Of a DNA stretch of 64,000 nucleotides, positions 37,628 to 47,960 are shown piece by piece (position 1 is the first letter of the stretch; each line of letters starts with the position of its first letter). The stretch comes from Pichia kudriavzevii (lineage: Eukaryota; Ascomycota; Pichiomycetes; Pichiales; Pichiaceae). The position numbers were made by a program, and so were the translations under genes. The notes beneath the pieces were generated by a model that did no database searches, was not told the origin of the DNA, and saw only the letters and a list, made by a program, of their open reading frames with translations. Location of the stretch: NCBI RefSeq assembly GCF_003054445.1, contig NC_042510.1, positions 744,001 through 808,000 of the forward strand, given 5' to 3'.

Positions 37628-38917
37628 ATGCTTCATCACCCTTCTTCAGAATCCATCTGTCCCCTCACGGTGAGAGCCGCATCCTCCTTGAAAAGTTTAT
37701 CTTCAAATGACCATCGTTTGACTAATATCAACAACAGTATCAACAACACACTGAACTCTTCAGCTTCAGAAACTTCTCTTGCTTCAAACACACCCTCCTT
37801 CAATATCAACATTGTCTCCGATGCATCGGATTGCTCAATATCGTCTCCACATTCAAATAGGAGCTCCATTGTAGATTATAGTGGCCCTATTAACTTGTCA
37901 AATGTCTCCAATCAAATCAGTACCGACAATACCTGGATGACTTACATGAACCAAAATGCAACCCAGCTTAACAACAGTGGTACCAATACAAATAGTAATA
38001 CTACTATTGGTATTAATACTAATGGTGCCACTGCAGCTGCCACTACTGTTCCTTCTATTACTACAGATGCAGGTCCTTGGAATGACTCAACTAGTACAAA
38101 CATGTCCCAAGAATCTTTGTCTAATTTCACCTTCACAAACTGGAACTTTAATTCATTACAAACATCTTCAAATTTGAAAAAATCATTGGAATTCTCAATG
38201 GATGATCCCTTTTTACCTTCAAATTTAAAACAATCATCGCCTCTCTTAAATGACGGCTTTAATAGAAACATTAATAATAGTTCCTTTATTAATGAAAGTG
38301 TCCGCAACAACCAGTTTCTTAATAAACAACAACAACAACTCCAACAACAGAAACCTCCAACTTCAGTTTCCCCCCTATCTGCTTCTGCCGCTAAAAAATC
38401 CTTAAATTGGAATAATATGAACTCCATATTGAATGACTTGACAAATCAACCAATGAGCCACCGCCATTCAGGCTCCTTCTCTCAAAATTCAACTTGCTCC
38501 TCCATCGGGGACGAGTTGGTCAACCAGCCCTATTATCAGGCCCAATTGACTAACTTGAAAATGAAGAATGCCCCCGTGGAGGAATCATCTAATAAAATCC
38601 CCCAAAATCAACATTACAACTCATGCATCAATTCGGGGAAGGCAAATATTAATCGACAGCTATTCAAGACAGAACTCTGCGAAACCTTCCAAAAAACAGG
38701 TAAATGCCCCTACAATGAGAAATGCCAATTTGCTCATGGTTTACATGAATTAAAACTTGTCTCTAAACCGAAAAAATGGAAAACTAAAATGTGCAAAAAT
38801 TGGATCGAAAGTGGCTTTTGCAGATACGGTAAACGTTGCTGTTATAAGCATGGCGAAAATGATGATGGCTCAAACGGCTTGAACTGTATACCAAGTCATC
38901 AGAATGTACTTTACTAA
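37628..38917 (+). CDS. TIS11: Tandem CCCH zinc-finger mRNA-decay protein (TIS11/CTH family)
   Basis: 429 residues. Binds AU-rich elements in mRNA 3' ends and promotes decay; the S. cerevisiae relatives Cth1 and Cth2 remodel metabolism under iron shortage. Two fingers with C-x8-C-x5-C-x3-H spacing begin at about residues 349 and 387. The first is preceded by FKTELC, the second by WKTKMC, exactly the TIS11 arrangement. The first 340 residues are disordered and Asn/Ser/Gln-rich, with a short Gln run near 38330. The frame is open back to 37475 but its first ATG is at 37628. The tail after the fingers is short. I cannot tell whether it corresponds to CTH1 or CTH2; an unduplicated species may have one gene. 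Confidence 0.9.
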   Translation: MLHHPSSESICPLTVRAASSLKSLSSNDHRLTNINNSINNTLNSSASETSLASNTPSFNINIVSDASDCSISSPHSNRSSIVDYSGPINLSNVSNQISTDNTWMTYMNQNATQLNNSGTNTNSNTTIGINTNGATAAATTVPSITTDAGPWNDSTSTNMSQESLSNFTFTNWNFNSLQTSSNLKKSLEFSMDDPFLPSNLKQSSPLLNDGFNRNINNSSFINESVRNNQFLNKQQQQLQQQKPPTSVSPLSASAAKKSLNWNNMNSILNDLTNQPMSHRHSGSFSQNSTCSSIGDELVNQPYYQAQLTNLKMKNAPVEESSNKIPQNQHYNSCINSGKANINRQLFKTELCETFQKTGKCPYNEKCQFAHGLHELKLVSKPKKWKTKMCKNWIESGFCRYGKRCCYKHGENDDGSNGLNCIPSHQNVLY

Positions 38918-39588
38918 CCCAAAAAAAAATGTCCATAGCCATACATACATCAAATACATCATCATTGCTAATACCAACAGTGAAGGGGGAAACAACAACA
39001 ATTTTCACTATCACTATCATTGTCATTGTCATCCCCACTATCTTTATTAATACCACCAAACTAATACGCCTTTATTATAAACATCACCATCTACACCAAA
39101 GAAGGATCAAAACGGAAAAAAAACGGTTTCTCTTAATACCATCGGGGCTCATCACAGGCATAATACTAATCATACTAATCATCCTTAATAACCAGTCAAT
39201 CAATCAATCATAACTTTTATCACTATTGTCATTTTTTTCTTTCTCTTATTACCACTATTTTATTGCTCATCAATTTCTTATTGTTATTGCTCATCACTTT
39301 CTTATTTTTATTGTTATTGTTATCGTTATTGTTATTGTTATTGTTATTCTTATTGTTACTCTTACTCTTACTCTTACCTTTATCTATTTATTCTAGTGTC
39401 TTTTATAGATTTTATAGCTCACTTAATTATCTGTATGTGAAAATCTCATTAGCACTTTGGCAGTTTCGCAGTCCGTGGAGTGATTTGCAAGCCGCGGACA
39501 TACCTACACTATACCTTACGACTCTACTCTTTTCCAGCTCCGCTGGTACAGTGCTCTACTAAACGTGTTGTCCCACCAAATCTGAACA
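38918..39588. other. Intergenic TIS11-PPE1, low complexity
   Basis: 671 bases of simple-sequence DNA: CAT/ATC-rich in the first 280 bases, then TTATTG and CTTACT repeats. No credible gene; frames through it give Leu- or Ile/Thr-only peptides. The last 100 bases are more complex and presumably contain the PPE1 promoter. Confidence 0.65.
39285..39375. repeat. TTATTG hexanucleotide and CTTACT repeats
   Basis: TTATTG/TTGTTA-type hexamer units recur at least eight times with single-base variants, then change to CTTACT-type units at about 39355. A variable-number tract is likely. Confidence 0.8.
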
Positions 39589-40842
39589 ATGCAACGTAGT
39601 ATCTTTCAAAACCGCCTTAGAAGGGCAGAACAAGAGCTGGGGTTCAATTTCAGCGAAGAAGTGGAATCAGAGAATCAGGACGAAGAGGAGCCTAAAGATA
39701 TCACCGGGAAGGTTGCAGGAGTTGTACATTCCAAAGATGTCAGAGACTCCACAAAAGAGACCAGCCAGTACCCCAAATGGAGTACCGTTTTCGACGAGAA
39801 CGATATATTCTGCAACAACGAGGGATACTCCTTTCAGACATACTTCAAAAAACCTATATTACAAGATGGCGATACGCCAATAGTGTTTATTGGACATCAC
39901 GGCGCTGGATCAAGTGGGTTGACGTTTGGGGAGCTGTGCAAATCGGTTGTTTCCAATACAAGGAATGGATACATATCCAAGCCCGGATTCTTCACCTTCG
40001 ATTTTAGAGGACATTCTATGACCAACTTGTTGAATGCAGATGATGAGGGAAACTACAGGATGGATATAGACACGCTCGTTGGTGACTTCAAGTTTATCAT
40101 TGACCACTTCTTGGCGAAATTCAAGGATAGGTACTCCAGCAAGATACACCTCTTCATTATTGGCCACTCTTTGGGTGGATCGGTTGCAATCAAGCTGTTG
40201 AGAGACCACCAATTCGATGACGTGAAAGGCCTTGTTATTGTTGACATTGTCGAAGAAACAGCCATCCATTCCTTAGATGCAATGGATTCGTATTTGAATA
40301 AGTTACCAAAGTCTTTTCAAACATTGGAAATGGCAATCAATTGGTACGTCAATCAGGGACTAATCAATAATTCACAAAGTGCAAAACTAAGTATACCCTC
40401 TTTGCTAAAACACAACCAGAATGGGAGTTGGGAATTCATAGTTGACTTGAGAAAGAGCAAACCGTATTGGAATGACTGGTTCAAAGGCATCTCCAACGAT
40501 TTCGTCACCTTACCTAATCGTATCTCAAAACTGTTGGTTCTGGCGAATAATGATTATTTGGATAAACCTCTAATAATTGGCCAGATGCAAGGAAAATATC
40601 AACTAATGGTGTTTTACTCAGATACCAACTTGAGTAATTTCTTGACTACCTCAACGACGGTCATCAGTGACTCAATGAAAATTGGACATTTTATCCACGA
40701 AGACGTGCCTAACAAGTTTACAAAAGCCCTACTCCAGTTCGTCGAAAGAAATGATCTGAGCTTCCGTAGGAATGATGAATCAAATTCACAATTACAACTT
40801 ATAAATAAACTAAATGCAAAATGGAACGCTCACAAAAAATAA
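39589..40842 (+). CDS. PPE1: Protein phosphatase methylesterase 1
   Basis: 417 residues (400 in S. cerevisiae). Alpha/beta-hydrolase that removes the methyl ester from the C-terminal Leu of PP2A catalytic subunits. The oxyanion-hole segment is IVFIGHHGAGSSGLTF. The nucleophile Ser194 sits in GHSLGG (192-197). VKGLVIVDIVEETA follows the nucleophile, and GHFIHEDVP near residues 365-373 supplies the catalytic His. The start fits the family (MQRSIFQNRLRRAE). It is tail to tail with QNS1, with only 16 bases between stop codons; the same convergent pair exists in S. cerevisiae (YHR074W/YHR075C). Confidence 0.95.
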   Translation: MQRSIFQNRLRRAEQELGFNFSEEVESENQDEEEPKDITGKVAGVVHSKDVRDSTKETSQYPKWSTVFDENDIFCNNEGYSFQTYFKKPILQDGDTPIVFIGHHGAGSSGLTFGELCKSVVSNTRNGYISKPGFFTFDFRGHSMTNLLNADDEGNYRMDIDTLVGDFKFIIDHFLAKFKDRYSSKIHLFIIGHSLGGSVAIKLLRDHQFDDVKGLVIVDIVEETAIHSLDAMDSYLNKLPKSFQTLEMAINWYVNQGLINNSQSAKLSIPSLLKHNQNGSWEFIVDLRKSKPYWNDWFKGISNDFVTLPNRISKLLVLANNDYLDKPLIIGQMQGKYQLMVFYSDTNLSNFLTTSTTVISDSMKIGHFIHEDVPNKFTKALLQFVERNDLSFRRNDESNSQLQLINKLNAKWNAHKK

Positions 40843-40858
40843 TTGATGGGAGCCAAAC

Positions 40859-42985
40859 TCAGTCTACCGTCATAGTGTTTATTTTTTCGTTATTTTCCAT
40901 CTTCTTCAAAACACTTTGGATCTTGTGTCTTCCCCACGAAAAGCTAGGGTCAATACAGAATGGCCTCAAATCGAACCTATTGTCATCAGGTGAATATTGT
41001 TCCGCATGATACGAAGGTGTACTGACCGTTTGTTTATGCCTGTTGACACTATAATACCAGAAAAAACTATTGACTTTACTAGCAATCTCATCAGGCGTCT
41101 TTTTGTCCTTCCATATATGTAATAATTTTATAAACATAGAATATGGACCACATTTCTCAACCTTCCGTAATCTTCCCATAATGCTCAACTCATCATATGT
41201 AAATCCCATATCGGCCTCATCAGATTGGATATGATCTTTTGTTATTGGCTCTAACTCCGCAGTTGGTGTGGCATCCACAAATTCCTTCAGTATCGGGAGT
41301 TGAAAATAATCTACAGACCATCTTATGAACTTGATCAAATCGTTTTTGGATATTCCGCCAATTGGATTAATGTCTGCTGATGAACAGTCATATTTTGTCA
41401 AATAACCTCTTAGTTGCTCATCAACATTAGCTGATCCTAAAACCAACAATCCGCCAGTGTTTTCCTTACCTCTGACCCATGGTAATAATTGCGCAAATAA
41501 ATATGCCAAGACCATACGTAGCCTAGCTTGGATATTTTGTAATGCTAAATTCTCAATATTTGAACCACCGAATATCTTATAGATAGGTCTGCGGCCAGTT
41601 ACAACTTCAAATAGTGCAACAACTGAAGAAACAACATTATCCATATTCAAATCAACATGGTATGATCCAATCTTGGATGATAGTTCTTTTGATCTGCTCT
41701 TGGTTTCATTCGAAGAGTTTGATGTGCCCATATAACACGTATGGAAGATCTGATTTGCCAACTCTTGTGGCGTATTTGGAAAATTATCATTCTTTGTGAT
41801 CATCTGAACATCCTTCATAACTTGTTTATTTCCAGCTTTGATATTTTCAATAACTAGCCTACACATAGAGTGGACAATCACAGCAGTGGCGCAACTATCG
41901 ATACCCCCACTTAATGGCAAAAAAAAACCAGATCCTTTGCATCTTCTAAGGTAATCCCATAGCCAGCACGCTGGTCCAAGGGCAATTTCTTCTTCAGGTA
42001 AGTGGTAGAAAACCTCCCTTGGTAATGTCGGTTCAATCGTCACATCAAAGTTGACCGAATCTGGAGATAGTTCTGCTTCAACGTGCACAATATCATAAAC
42101 TGGAGACATTCTGCTTTGGATTCCATGACTTGCCAATGCTCTGTAAGCTCTGACATCCTCCAAGTCAATTGTAGCGGTTAAAACCTCCACATCATCAAGG
42201 GAAAACTGTTTACCCTGTGCTAGAATTTCACCATTACATACAATCATTGAGCAACCGTCATAGTACAATCTATCACCGTCACAACCATTTTGGTTGGAAT
42301 ATAAATAAATACCCCCACATTTCCGTGTTGCTTCCATAATCAATGAGAGCCTTGTATTTAATTTTCTCAATTCATGATGTGAGCCTGACGAATTAGTAAT
42401 AATCTCAACGCCATCCAAGGATAACTGAATATGTGGTGCTTGAGGAGTGAACATCTCCTCACACGTCTCACATCCAATCACAGTATCCAAAGTGCTTATA
42501 ACGGCATCACCAAATTTAACAAAGTTCTGACCCGTGATGTCTCTGATCAGTTTAGGCAATCTGAACTCTTCCACATATTGTGTCTTTAACCAAGGCGTAA
42601 AATATCTCATTTCCCTGTAGTTACCATCGTTGGCTAATAGAATTTTGGGTCTAATTAATAATATCTGCCCATCATATGATAATATCCTACAATTATAACG
42701 TCTATTTTTATGGATAATTGGGATACCAATATCTAACAACAAACCATATGTTTCCTTATCAGCCAAAATAGTCGAATACATCTCCCATGATTGAATATAT
42801 GTATCATTCTCAAGGAAATGGTCAAGACAGCCGTATCCAGGGACTTCTAGTTCTGGTCCAACCCTTAACTTTGCGCCTTTACTTTTGGCAATTTTGATAG
42901 ATTCAAGAATTCGATCTCTATTCCCTTCAAAATCCATAGCCCATTGGTTCAATGAACATGTTGCTAGTGTAATGTAATGTGACAT
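40859..42985 (-). CDS. QNS1: Glutamine-dependent NAD+ synthetase
   Basis: 708 residues (714 in S. cerevisiae). Last step of NAD+ synthesis: deamido-NAD+, ATP and glutamine to NAD+. The N-terminal amidase domain has the nitrilase triad Glu45 (GPELEVPGYG), Lys114 (IRPKILLA) and Cys175 (GCETCEEMF). The C-terminal synthetase domain has the ATP-pyrophosphatase P-loop SGGIDS at 359-364 and the downstream LGSANVDEQLRGYLTKYDCS. It is complete with no missing key residue. The start ATG is at 42983-42985. Convergent with PPE1. Confidence 0.98.
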   Translation of the reverse strand: MSHYITLATCSLNQWAMDFEGNRDRILESIKIAKSKGAKLRVGPELEVPGYGCLDHFLENDTYIQSWEMYSTILADKETYGLLLDIGIPIIHKNRRYNCRILSYDGQILLIRPKILLANDGNYREMRYFTPWLKTQYVEEFRLPKLIRDITGQNFVKFGDAVISTLDTVIGCETCEEMFTPQAPHIQLSLDGVEIITNSSGSHHELRKLNTRLSLIMEATRKCGGIYLYSNQNGCDGDRLYYDGCSMIVCNGEILAQGKQFSLDDVEVLTATIDLEDVRAYRALASHGIQSRMSPVYDIVHVEAELSPDSVNFDVTIEPTLPREVFYHLPEEEIALGPACWLWDYLRRCKGSGFFLPLSGGIDSCATAVIVHSMCRLVIENIKAGNKQVMKDVQMITKNDNFPNTPQELANQIFHTCYMGTSNSSNETKSRSKELSSKIGSYHVDLNMDNVVSSVVALFEVVTGRRPIYKIFGGSNIENLALQNIQARLRMVLAYLFAQLLPWVRGKENTGGLLVLGSANVDEQLRGYLTKYDCSSADINPIGGISKNDLIKFIRWSVDYFQLPILKEFVDATPTAELEPITKDHIQSDEADMGFTYDELSIMGRLRKVEKCGPYSMFIKLLHIWKDKKTPDEIASKVNSFFWYYSVNRHKQTVSTPSYHAEQYSPDDNRFDLRPFCIDPSFSWGRHKIQSVLKKMENNEKINTMTVD

Positions 42986-43316
42986 CTTTGAACTTTTTTC
43001 CTAGAAAGGTTAATTTCAATTGGCCTTATATCGTAGATACAGTTATATAATTGCTAGAAAAATGCTTAACTAATAATGTTGAAAGGTACGTTACAGAGTT
43101 TCAGAAATGGTGCGAAGGTAAAATTGTCGATTTCGTGAAGACATCTGGATCACCTGAATATGGAGAAAATAAATTACTAATAGTACAAAAAAATAGCAAA
43201 TATATATGTATATACATATATATATATATATAACTTGAAACTTCACAAGCACAAGATAAAAATGATTAAAAAAAGGGTAAACGAACAAAGAAAAAAAAAA
43301 TAAAGCACCACGAAGT
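42986..43316. other. Intergenic QNS1-BOI with TA repeat
   Basis: 331 bases between the QNS1 start and the 3' end of the BOI gene. It contains a (TA)-rich tract at about 43200-43232 and A-runs near 43290. A 60-codon frame at 43051 passes into the TA tract and is not credible. Confidence 0.6.
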
Positions 43317-45989
43317 TCAATCTTTACCTGATTTTCTCAATGACCTTAGCCTCTTTGAGAATGAATTGGAGCTATGCAGTGTTTTCGATGGTGGATCAAG
43401 TGGTGTATCATCATCTAATTTAGTGACAGTAGGAAAATATCCTTTAGTAGAAGCATAACGTGCAGGTGAATCTATATTAGTTGATGATTCATTGACAGCA
43501 TTTGGAGAAATCATACCTGAGGTCATCAAATATGGCGTAGACATACCATTTAATGGCGACGAAGACTTACTACCTGATTGTTTGCCGTATTTCCTCAAAG
43601 GATTGGAATCGGGACTAGTCGGGGTCATACTACTGTTGGTCCGTCTTGAAGACGTATTAAATGTTGTCTCATTTTCATCAACCGGAGAACCGGAGTCATA
43701 ACTCGAATCATTTACCAAATATGATGTTTGTTGCTCTTTGTTGTCGGACTCTAATAAAGTAGTATTCATCCTACCTTCTTTGATCCTTTGAATATTTTCG
43801 TAATTTTCCCTTGCATTTTCCCTTGCTGCTGCCATTAATTCTTGCGCCTTCTGTAAAGGAATAGTTGGCGTCACACATGATGAAATAGCAGGTACCGTTT
43901 CATCCAATTCAATTGTCGCTTTCATCAAAGCAGACATCCATCCTCTCATTTCTTCCCTTGTTTCAACAGCAAAATAATGAACTTTTTGTTGGGTGAAAGT
44001 CAACCCCGATCTAGAACCCGGAGCAGGTGGCACTAACTTAAAACAGTATCTACCATAACCTGCAGATGCTGCGTAGACTGCGCTTAATTTATCCTCTGCC
44101 TCAGTTGCAGGTAGCACACGATGTGATGTAATGTCAATTAATCCCTTCTCCTTGGAGTCGCTTGTTGTGACATAATAGGAAAGCCTTGTTTTATGTAACG
44201 TAAAAAATCTGTGCTTCCATGAACCAATTGATAAATTACCTTTCTTAAACATCCAACCAGAGTAGTCTGCATCTTTTAATGCTTCATCTGGTTTGATAGC
44301 TCTTATACCTTCCTGAAATGCAGAAGTTTGTGCTTTACTGTTGAGCCTATTTCCAACCCTTTGCCTGAAAGAACCACTTTTGGAGACAGTAGGTGGCGGA
44401 GGCGCATTCAATGCGGTTTTAGTGGAGGTTGATTGTGCAGCAATGTCAGACACAACTCTTTTGTTAGTAACGTCTTTGTTCTTCATTATTTGGGCAAACT
44501 CTTTTGCGGAAACAGATCTTCTATTAGGAGACATATTTGCTTGCTTTAATGGACTACCATTTGTGTTCTTTTGACGTTCAAAAGCAGTGACTGTATCAAT
44601 AGGTGTGTTTGGTTCGTTATAAGTATTGCTTGACCTATTATCTTCTCCATCAACTTCTTTATTTATGACAACAGAAGAATAGCGCCTGTGACCCTTATTT
44701 GTTTTATTGATATATTTAGCATTATTATCGATATAAAGAGACTCATCTCGGGATGCAGTAATGGAATTTCTCCTTGAGTTCACAGTTGGCGATGTGTCAA
44801 TGTAAATAGACGATACAGCGCCTGTAGATGTGTTTCTACTATGAGATGGACCCGTCAATTTTGGAATGGTATTGCTTGTCATCACTGGTAATTTTTCAGG
44901 TGATTTAATGCCAAATTTGGTTGGATTATTGGAAACTGGGCTAGGGTAACTTGGAGGCGCAGGTGCCCTCCTAGGGGATGCAAACTGTTCATTTGATACA
45001 ATTGGCTCTGGTGTCATTTGAAGTGCATCTGAAGATAGATCAGTATTTGAATTGTCAAACTGTAAAGGCGATGGTGATGTTTTTATACTATTTAGGCGAT
45101 TTGGATTTCCTAACTCAACGTAAGATTGAGGGCGAGGAGTTTGTTTATAGCTAAATCTGCTTGAGCCAATAGAACTCTGCCTTTTATTCAATTGGTTAGA
45201 TGCAAGCGCATGTATGTTATCATTTGACCTAATGGTTGAATTGAAAAACTCATTTTGGTTGAAGCTACTATTGCCAAGAGTCGGATTTTGAAATTTTCTG
45301 AGTTCTTCAATTTCTTTATAAATTTCAAACCTTGTACCAAACGAGTTGATATCAAGTTCCTTCAAATACGCTAGCTCTAATTCAAGTAAAATATGGCCAG
45401 AGATCTTGTGAACTATAAATTTATTGGCCGTTTCAGCACCAACTATATTACTAAAATATTCTGCAACTTGATAGGGAGACCAATTTTCAACATTTTCACG
45501 ATTCAATGAATCGTCATTCGAGTTAACTATTGATGTGCTCGATGCATTTTTCTTGTCGACTGATAATTCTTTTAAAGCATTATCTATATCGCTGACGTAT
45601 CGATTCACATTAGCATCATTATTATTAGATGGATGGGTCACTGCAGGAGCTTCATGAGAATCTTCAAAATAAGATGATGAGTTAGCTGTTATGGGGCTAC
45701 TTTGAGGAGTTCTCCTTGACCTTGAACGTAGCAAGGATGGCTTTTTAACTAAATCATTCGAAGATTTCTTTATTTTCGTAAATATTTTTGGGTATAATCC
45801 AACTTGGCCAGTGGATAAATTTTTACCCATATACCAACCATCATCAAATTCGGAGTCATCGCTAATTATTTCAACTATATCACCCTCCTGGATCGTCAAT
45901 TCATCAGGTAATCTAGCTTCAAATGATTTGATGACGGTATATAATTGGGTGTGCGTATGTGAACCGATGGAGTTCTCACGATTTGACAT
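43317..45989 (-). CDS. BOI2: Boi1/Boi2 polarity scaffold (SH3-SAM-PH)
   Basis: 890 residues (about 980-1,040 in S. cerevisiae). Binds Bem1, Cdc42 and exocyst and is required for polarised secretion. SH3 is at about 14-73 (ALYTVIKSFEARLPDEL-type start, DGWYMGKN, GLYPKIF). A SAM domain lies at about 167-235 (WSPYQVAEYFSNIVG ... LELAYLKELDI). A Ser/Pro-rich linker with proline motifs (APAPPSYPSP, APPPPTVS) for SH3 partners follows. PH is at about 572-690 (YSGWMFKKGN, WKHRFFTLHKTRLSYY, MRGWMSALMKA), and a basic tail follows. S. cerevisiae has two paralogues from the genome duplication; a single ancestral gene is expected here, so the symbol is nominal. Confidence 0.93.
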   Translation of the reverse strand: MSNRENSIGSHTHTQLYTVIKSFEARLPDELTIQEGDIVEIISDDSEFDDGWYMGKNLSTGQVGLYPKIFTKIKKSSNDLVKKPSLLRSRSRRTPQSSPITANSSSYFEDSHEAPAVTHPSNNNDANVNRYVSDIDNALKELSVDKKNASSTSIVNSNDDSLNRENVENWSPYQVAEYFSNIVGAETANKFIVHKISGHILLELELAYLKELDINSFGTRFEIYKEIEELRKFQNPTLGNSSFNQNEFFNSTIRSNDNIHALASNQLNKRQSSIGSSRFSYKQTPRPQSYVELGNPNRLNSIKTSPSPLQFDNSNTDLSSDALQMTPEPIVSNEQFASPRRAPAPPSYPSPVSNNPTKFGIKSPEKLPVMTSNTIPKLTGPSHSRNTSTGAVSSIYIDTSPTVNSRRNSITASRDESLYIDNNAKYINKTNKGHRRYSSVVINKEVDGEDNRSSNTYNEPNTPIDTVTAFERQKNTNGSPLKQANMSPNRRSVSAKEFAQIMKNKDVTNKRVVSDIAAQSTSTKTALNAPPPPTVSKSGSFRQRVGNRLNSKAQTSAFQEGIRAIKPDEALKDADYSGWMFKKGNLSIGSWKHRFFTLHKTRLSYYVTTSDSKEKGLIDITSHRVLPATEAEDKLSAVYAASAGYGRYCFKLVPPAPGSRSGLTFTQQKVHYFAVETREEMRGWMSALMKATIELDETVPAISSCVTPTIPLQKAQELMAAARENARENYENIQRIKEGRMNTTLLESDNKEQQTSYLVNDSSYDSGSPVDENETTFNTSSRRTNSSMTPTSPDSNPLRKYGKQSGSKSSSPLNGMSTPYLMTSGMISPNAVNESSTNIDSPARYASTKGYFPTVTKLDDDTPLDPPSKTLHSSNSFSKRLRSLRKSGKD

Positions 45990-46508
45990 ATTTGTTTATC
46001 GGACCAAACGGCAATAAGTTCCTACCTTTCAAAGTGATGTTTGACAACCTCTATCACCTATGAATACGGTTTATATAAAACGCCTGGTTAAAGAAAAGAA
46101 AAAAGAAGACAGGTTGCAGAAACTTTCCCACCTTAGTATTTGTCTTGTCAGGATCTCTGAAGTGTGTCCGGCACAACGAACGGCAAAAACTTGTCGCGGT
46201 ACTGCTGTTTCATAAAATTTGTTAGTTTTCAAGCGGACAAGGTTGGACTAAATAAATTACTGTCTAATAGATAAGTTATAAAGTACCTAATACATGCGGG
46301 AAAAGGTGGAGAGCTGTGATAAAACTGGAAATGATGTAGCAGTAGAAAAGAGTAAAAAAGAAATAAAATAAAGGAAACAAATACAGTTAATAAATATGAA
46401 AACGAGTGGAAGATAAAACTGCGACGTGAGGGCACTCTATCGAAATGAAACAAATGAAGTGCAGCGTATTCTGGACAATTGGATTAGGTGGAGTAGTTCA
46501 ATTTCATA
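45990..46508. other. Intergenic between BOI and the STB1-like gene
   Basis: 519 bases: BOI promoter on the left (a TTTATATA-type TATA candidate on the minus strand at about 46070-46077) and the 3' region of the STB1-like gene on the right. No other gene seen. Confidence 0.55.
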
Positions 46509-47960
46509 CTACAACTCCTCATCTTCTTTGATGTTTGTGATGTTATTCAAGTCCTTACTAACATTCATCAAATTTTTAGTGTATATATTATATGAATGCT
46601 GATAATAATCTGGGGTTCTTGCGACTCTCGGTGATGGGGTGAAATTGATATAATCACTCATGCTAAACCCAGGAGTTCTGTTGACATTCTTATGAGAGTT
46701 ACTAGATAATCTATTGTTCGGGGTAGCAGGAGCTTGGAACCTTCCATGTTGATTATTATTATTGTTATTACTTAAGAGATTTATTCCAATTGGTGTGCCT
46801 AGTAGAGGTTGCATCATCGAATTTTGTGTTGGAGATAAGAAACCATTTCTTAGAGGGGTAGACTCTAACCCACTGCCACCAATGCTGATAATATTATGGT
46901 TACTATTATTTGCCTTTGGTGTTGTTGGAATAGCCAACATCTTATTAATATCCCGTTGTTCTTTATTGTTGAATGTTCTCGCTGGCGAATTTGATAAGAA
47001 CAAAAGTAAATCAGCACCATCATCTTGGTTGTTTTTGCTAGTTGAAGCCCTTGGAGTGGACAGTAAACTGTTAGTCGATTGTTCCTTGTCTGGGTTCATT
47101 TGCAGTGAAGGTGTATTTTCATCCCATGGTTGATCTGCTTGTATTGTTCTATTTAAATCTGGATCTTGCTGCAAAGGAGGTAATAGTTTCTTTTTAGGGC
47201 TCATTCTTCTCGAGTTTTCATTTTGGAATTCGTTGGAAGGTTTCAAAGTGTTAGATTTGGTTACAAGTTTAATCTCTGATGATCTCTGGACAGTTTGGAA
47301 GATGTCAAACTGCTTCAATGGTGGTGTTTTAGGAGGCTGTGTTGCATTATTAGTTGAAGAATGAGGAAGAGATTGTGGGGTTACAAGTAAGGACCCCCTC
47401 GTAAACTGGTAAGGGCTACTTGTCATATCAAATGGAGAGGAGTTCAGCATACCGGTGGTATTGGACCTTTTCAATGGAGATACGAGAGTATCATCATGTT
47501 GCTCATAGTGTGAGTTTGTTCTATACATCATAGAACGTTTCCTCTTTAGGGGAGATATGGTAGCAGGCGTTAATGAGGAAAGAGATATATTGTTACCATC
47601 CAAACTTAACCTGGATTTTGTTGGGGTCAACAATTTTGAGTTTTGGATATTTGATATTGCGGTTGCTGTAATATCGTTGGCGACATCTTCACTCAGGCTT
47701 TTCGAAGGGGAACTCATTGGCGTTGAGGAAGTGCTCGAGTTCAATTGGTGTGGATGGGCGTTATTGTCGTCATTACCAGAAATAGAGTTTTGATCCCGGA
47801 CTTTTAAACCAACTCTAAGTAGTTTTTCCTTCAATTGTCTGGTCATTTTAGCAATTTCAGCCCTTTTCAAAATCTTTTGAGCAATAATATCCTCATTGGA
47901 AAGTGGGGAGGTTTCGTTTGAAGACGCATGTATATATGAATCTTGCGGTGAATTTTGCAT
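46509..47960 (-). CDS. STB1: Stb1-like G1/S transcription regulator
   Basis: 483 residues, mostly disordered, rich in Ser/Thr-Pro sites that would suit CDK control. Conserved-looking parts are the N-terminal helix IIAQKILKRAEIAKMTRQLKE (about 25-45), ADLLLFLSNSPAR (about 328-340), TPLRNGFLSPTQ, and near the end GFSMSDYINFTPSPR (about 433-447). This combination fits Stb1, the Sin3-binding protein that modulates MBF/SBF at G1/S, and related Whi5-type fungal proteins. A poly-Asn run lies near residue 400. Assignment rests on short motifs remembered from the family, so it is probable rather than certain. Divergent from the OYE gene. Confidence 0.6.
   Translation of the reverse strand: MQNSPQDSYIHASSNETSPLSNEDIIAQKILKRAEIAKMTRQLKEKLLRVGLKVRDQNSISGNDDNNAHPHQLNSSTSSTPMSSPSKSLSEDVANDITATAISNIQNSKLLTPTKSRLSLDGNNISLSSLTPATISPLKRKRSMMYRTNSHYEQHDDTLVSPLKRSNTTGMLNSSPFDMTSSPYQFTRGSLLVTPQSLPHSSTNNATQPPKTPPLKQFDIFQTVQRSSEIKLVTKSNTLKPSNEFQNENSRRMSPKKKLLPPLQQDPDLNRTIQADQPWDENTPSLQMNPDKEQSTNSLLSTPRASTSKNNQDDGADLLLFLSNSPARTFNNKEQRDINKMLAIPTTPKANNSNHNIISIGGSGLESTPLRNGFLSPTQNSMMQPLLGTPIGINLLSNNNNNNQHGRFQAPATPNNRLSSNSHKNVNRTPGFSMSDYINFTPSPRVARTPDYYQHSYNIYTKNLMNVSKDLNNITNIKEDEEL

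Noticed and set aside
39263-39562. 99-codon Leu-rich frame resembling a membrane protein
   Set aside because: It is a translation of the TTATTG/CTTACT simple repeat; the hydrophobicity is an artefact.
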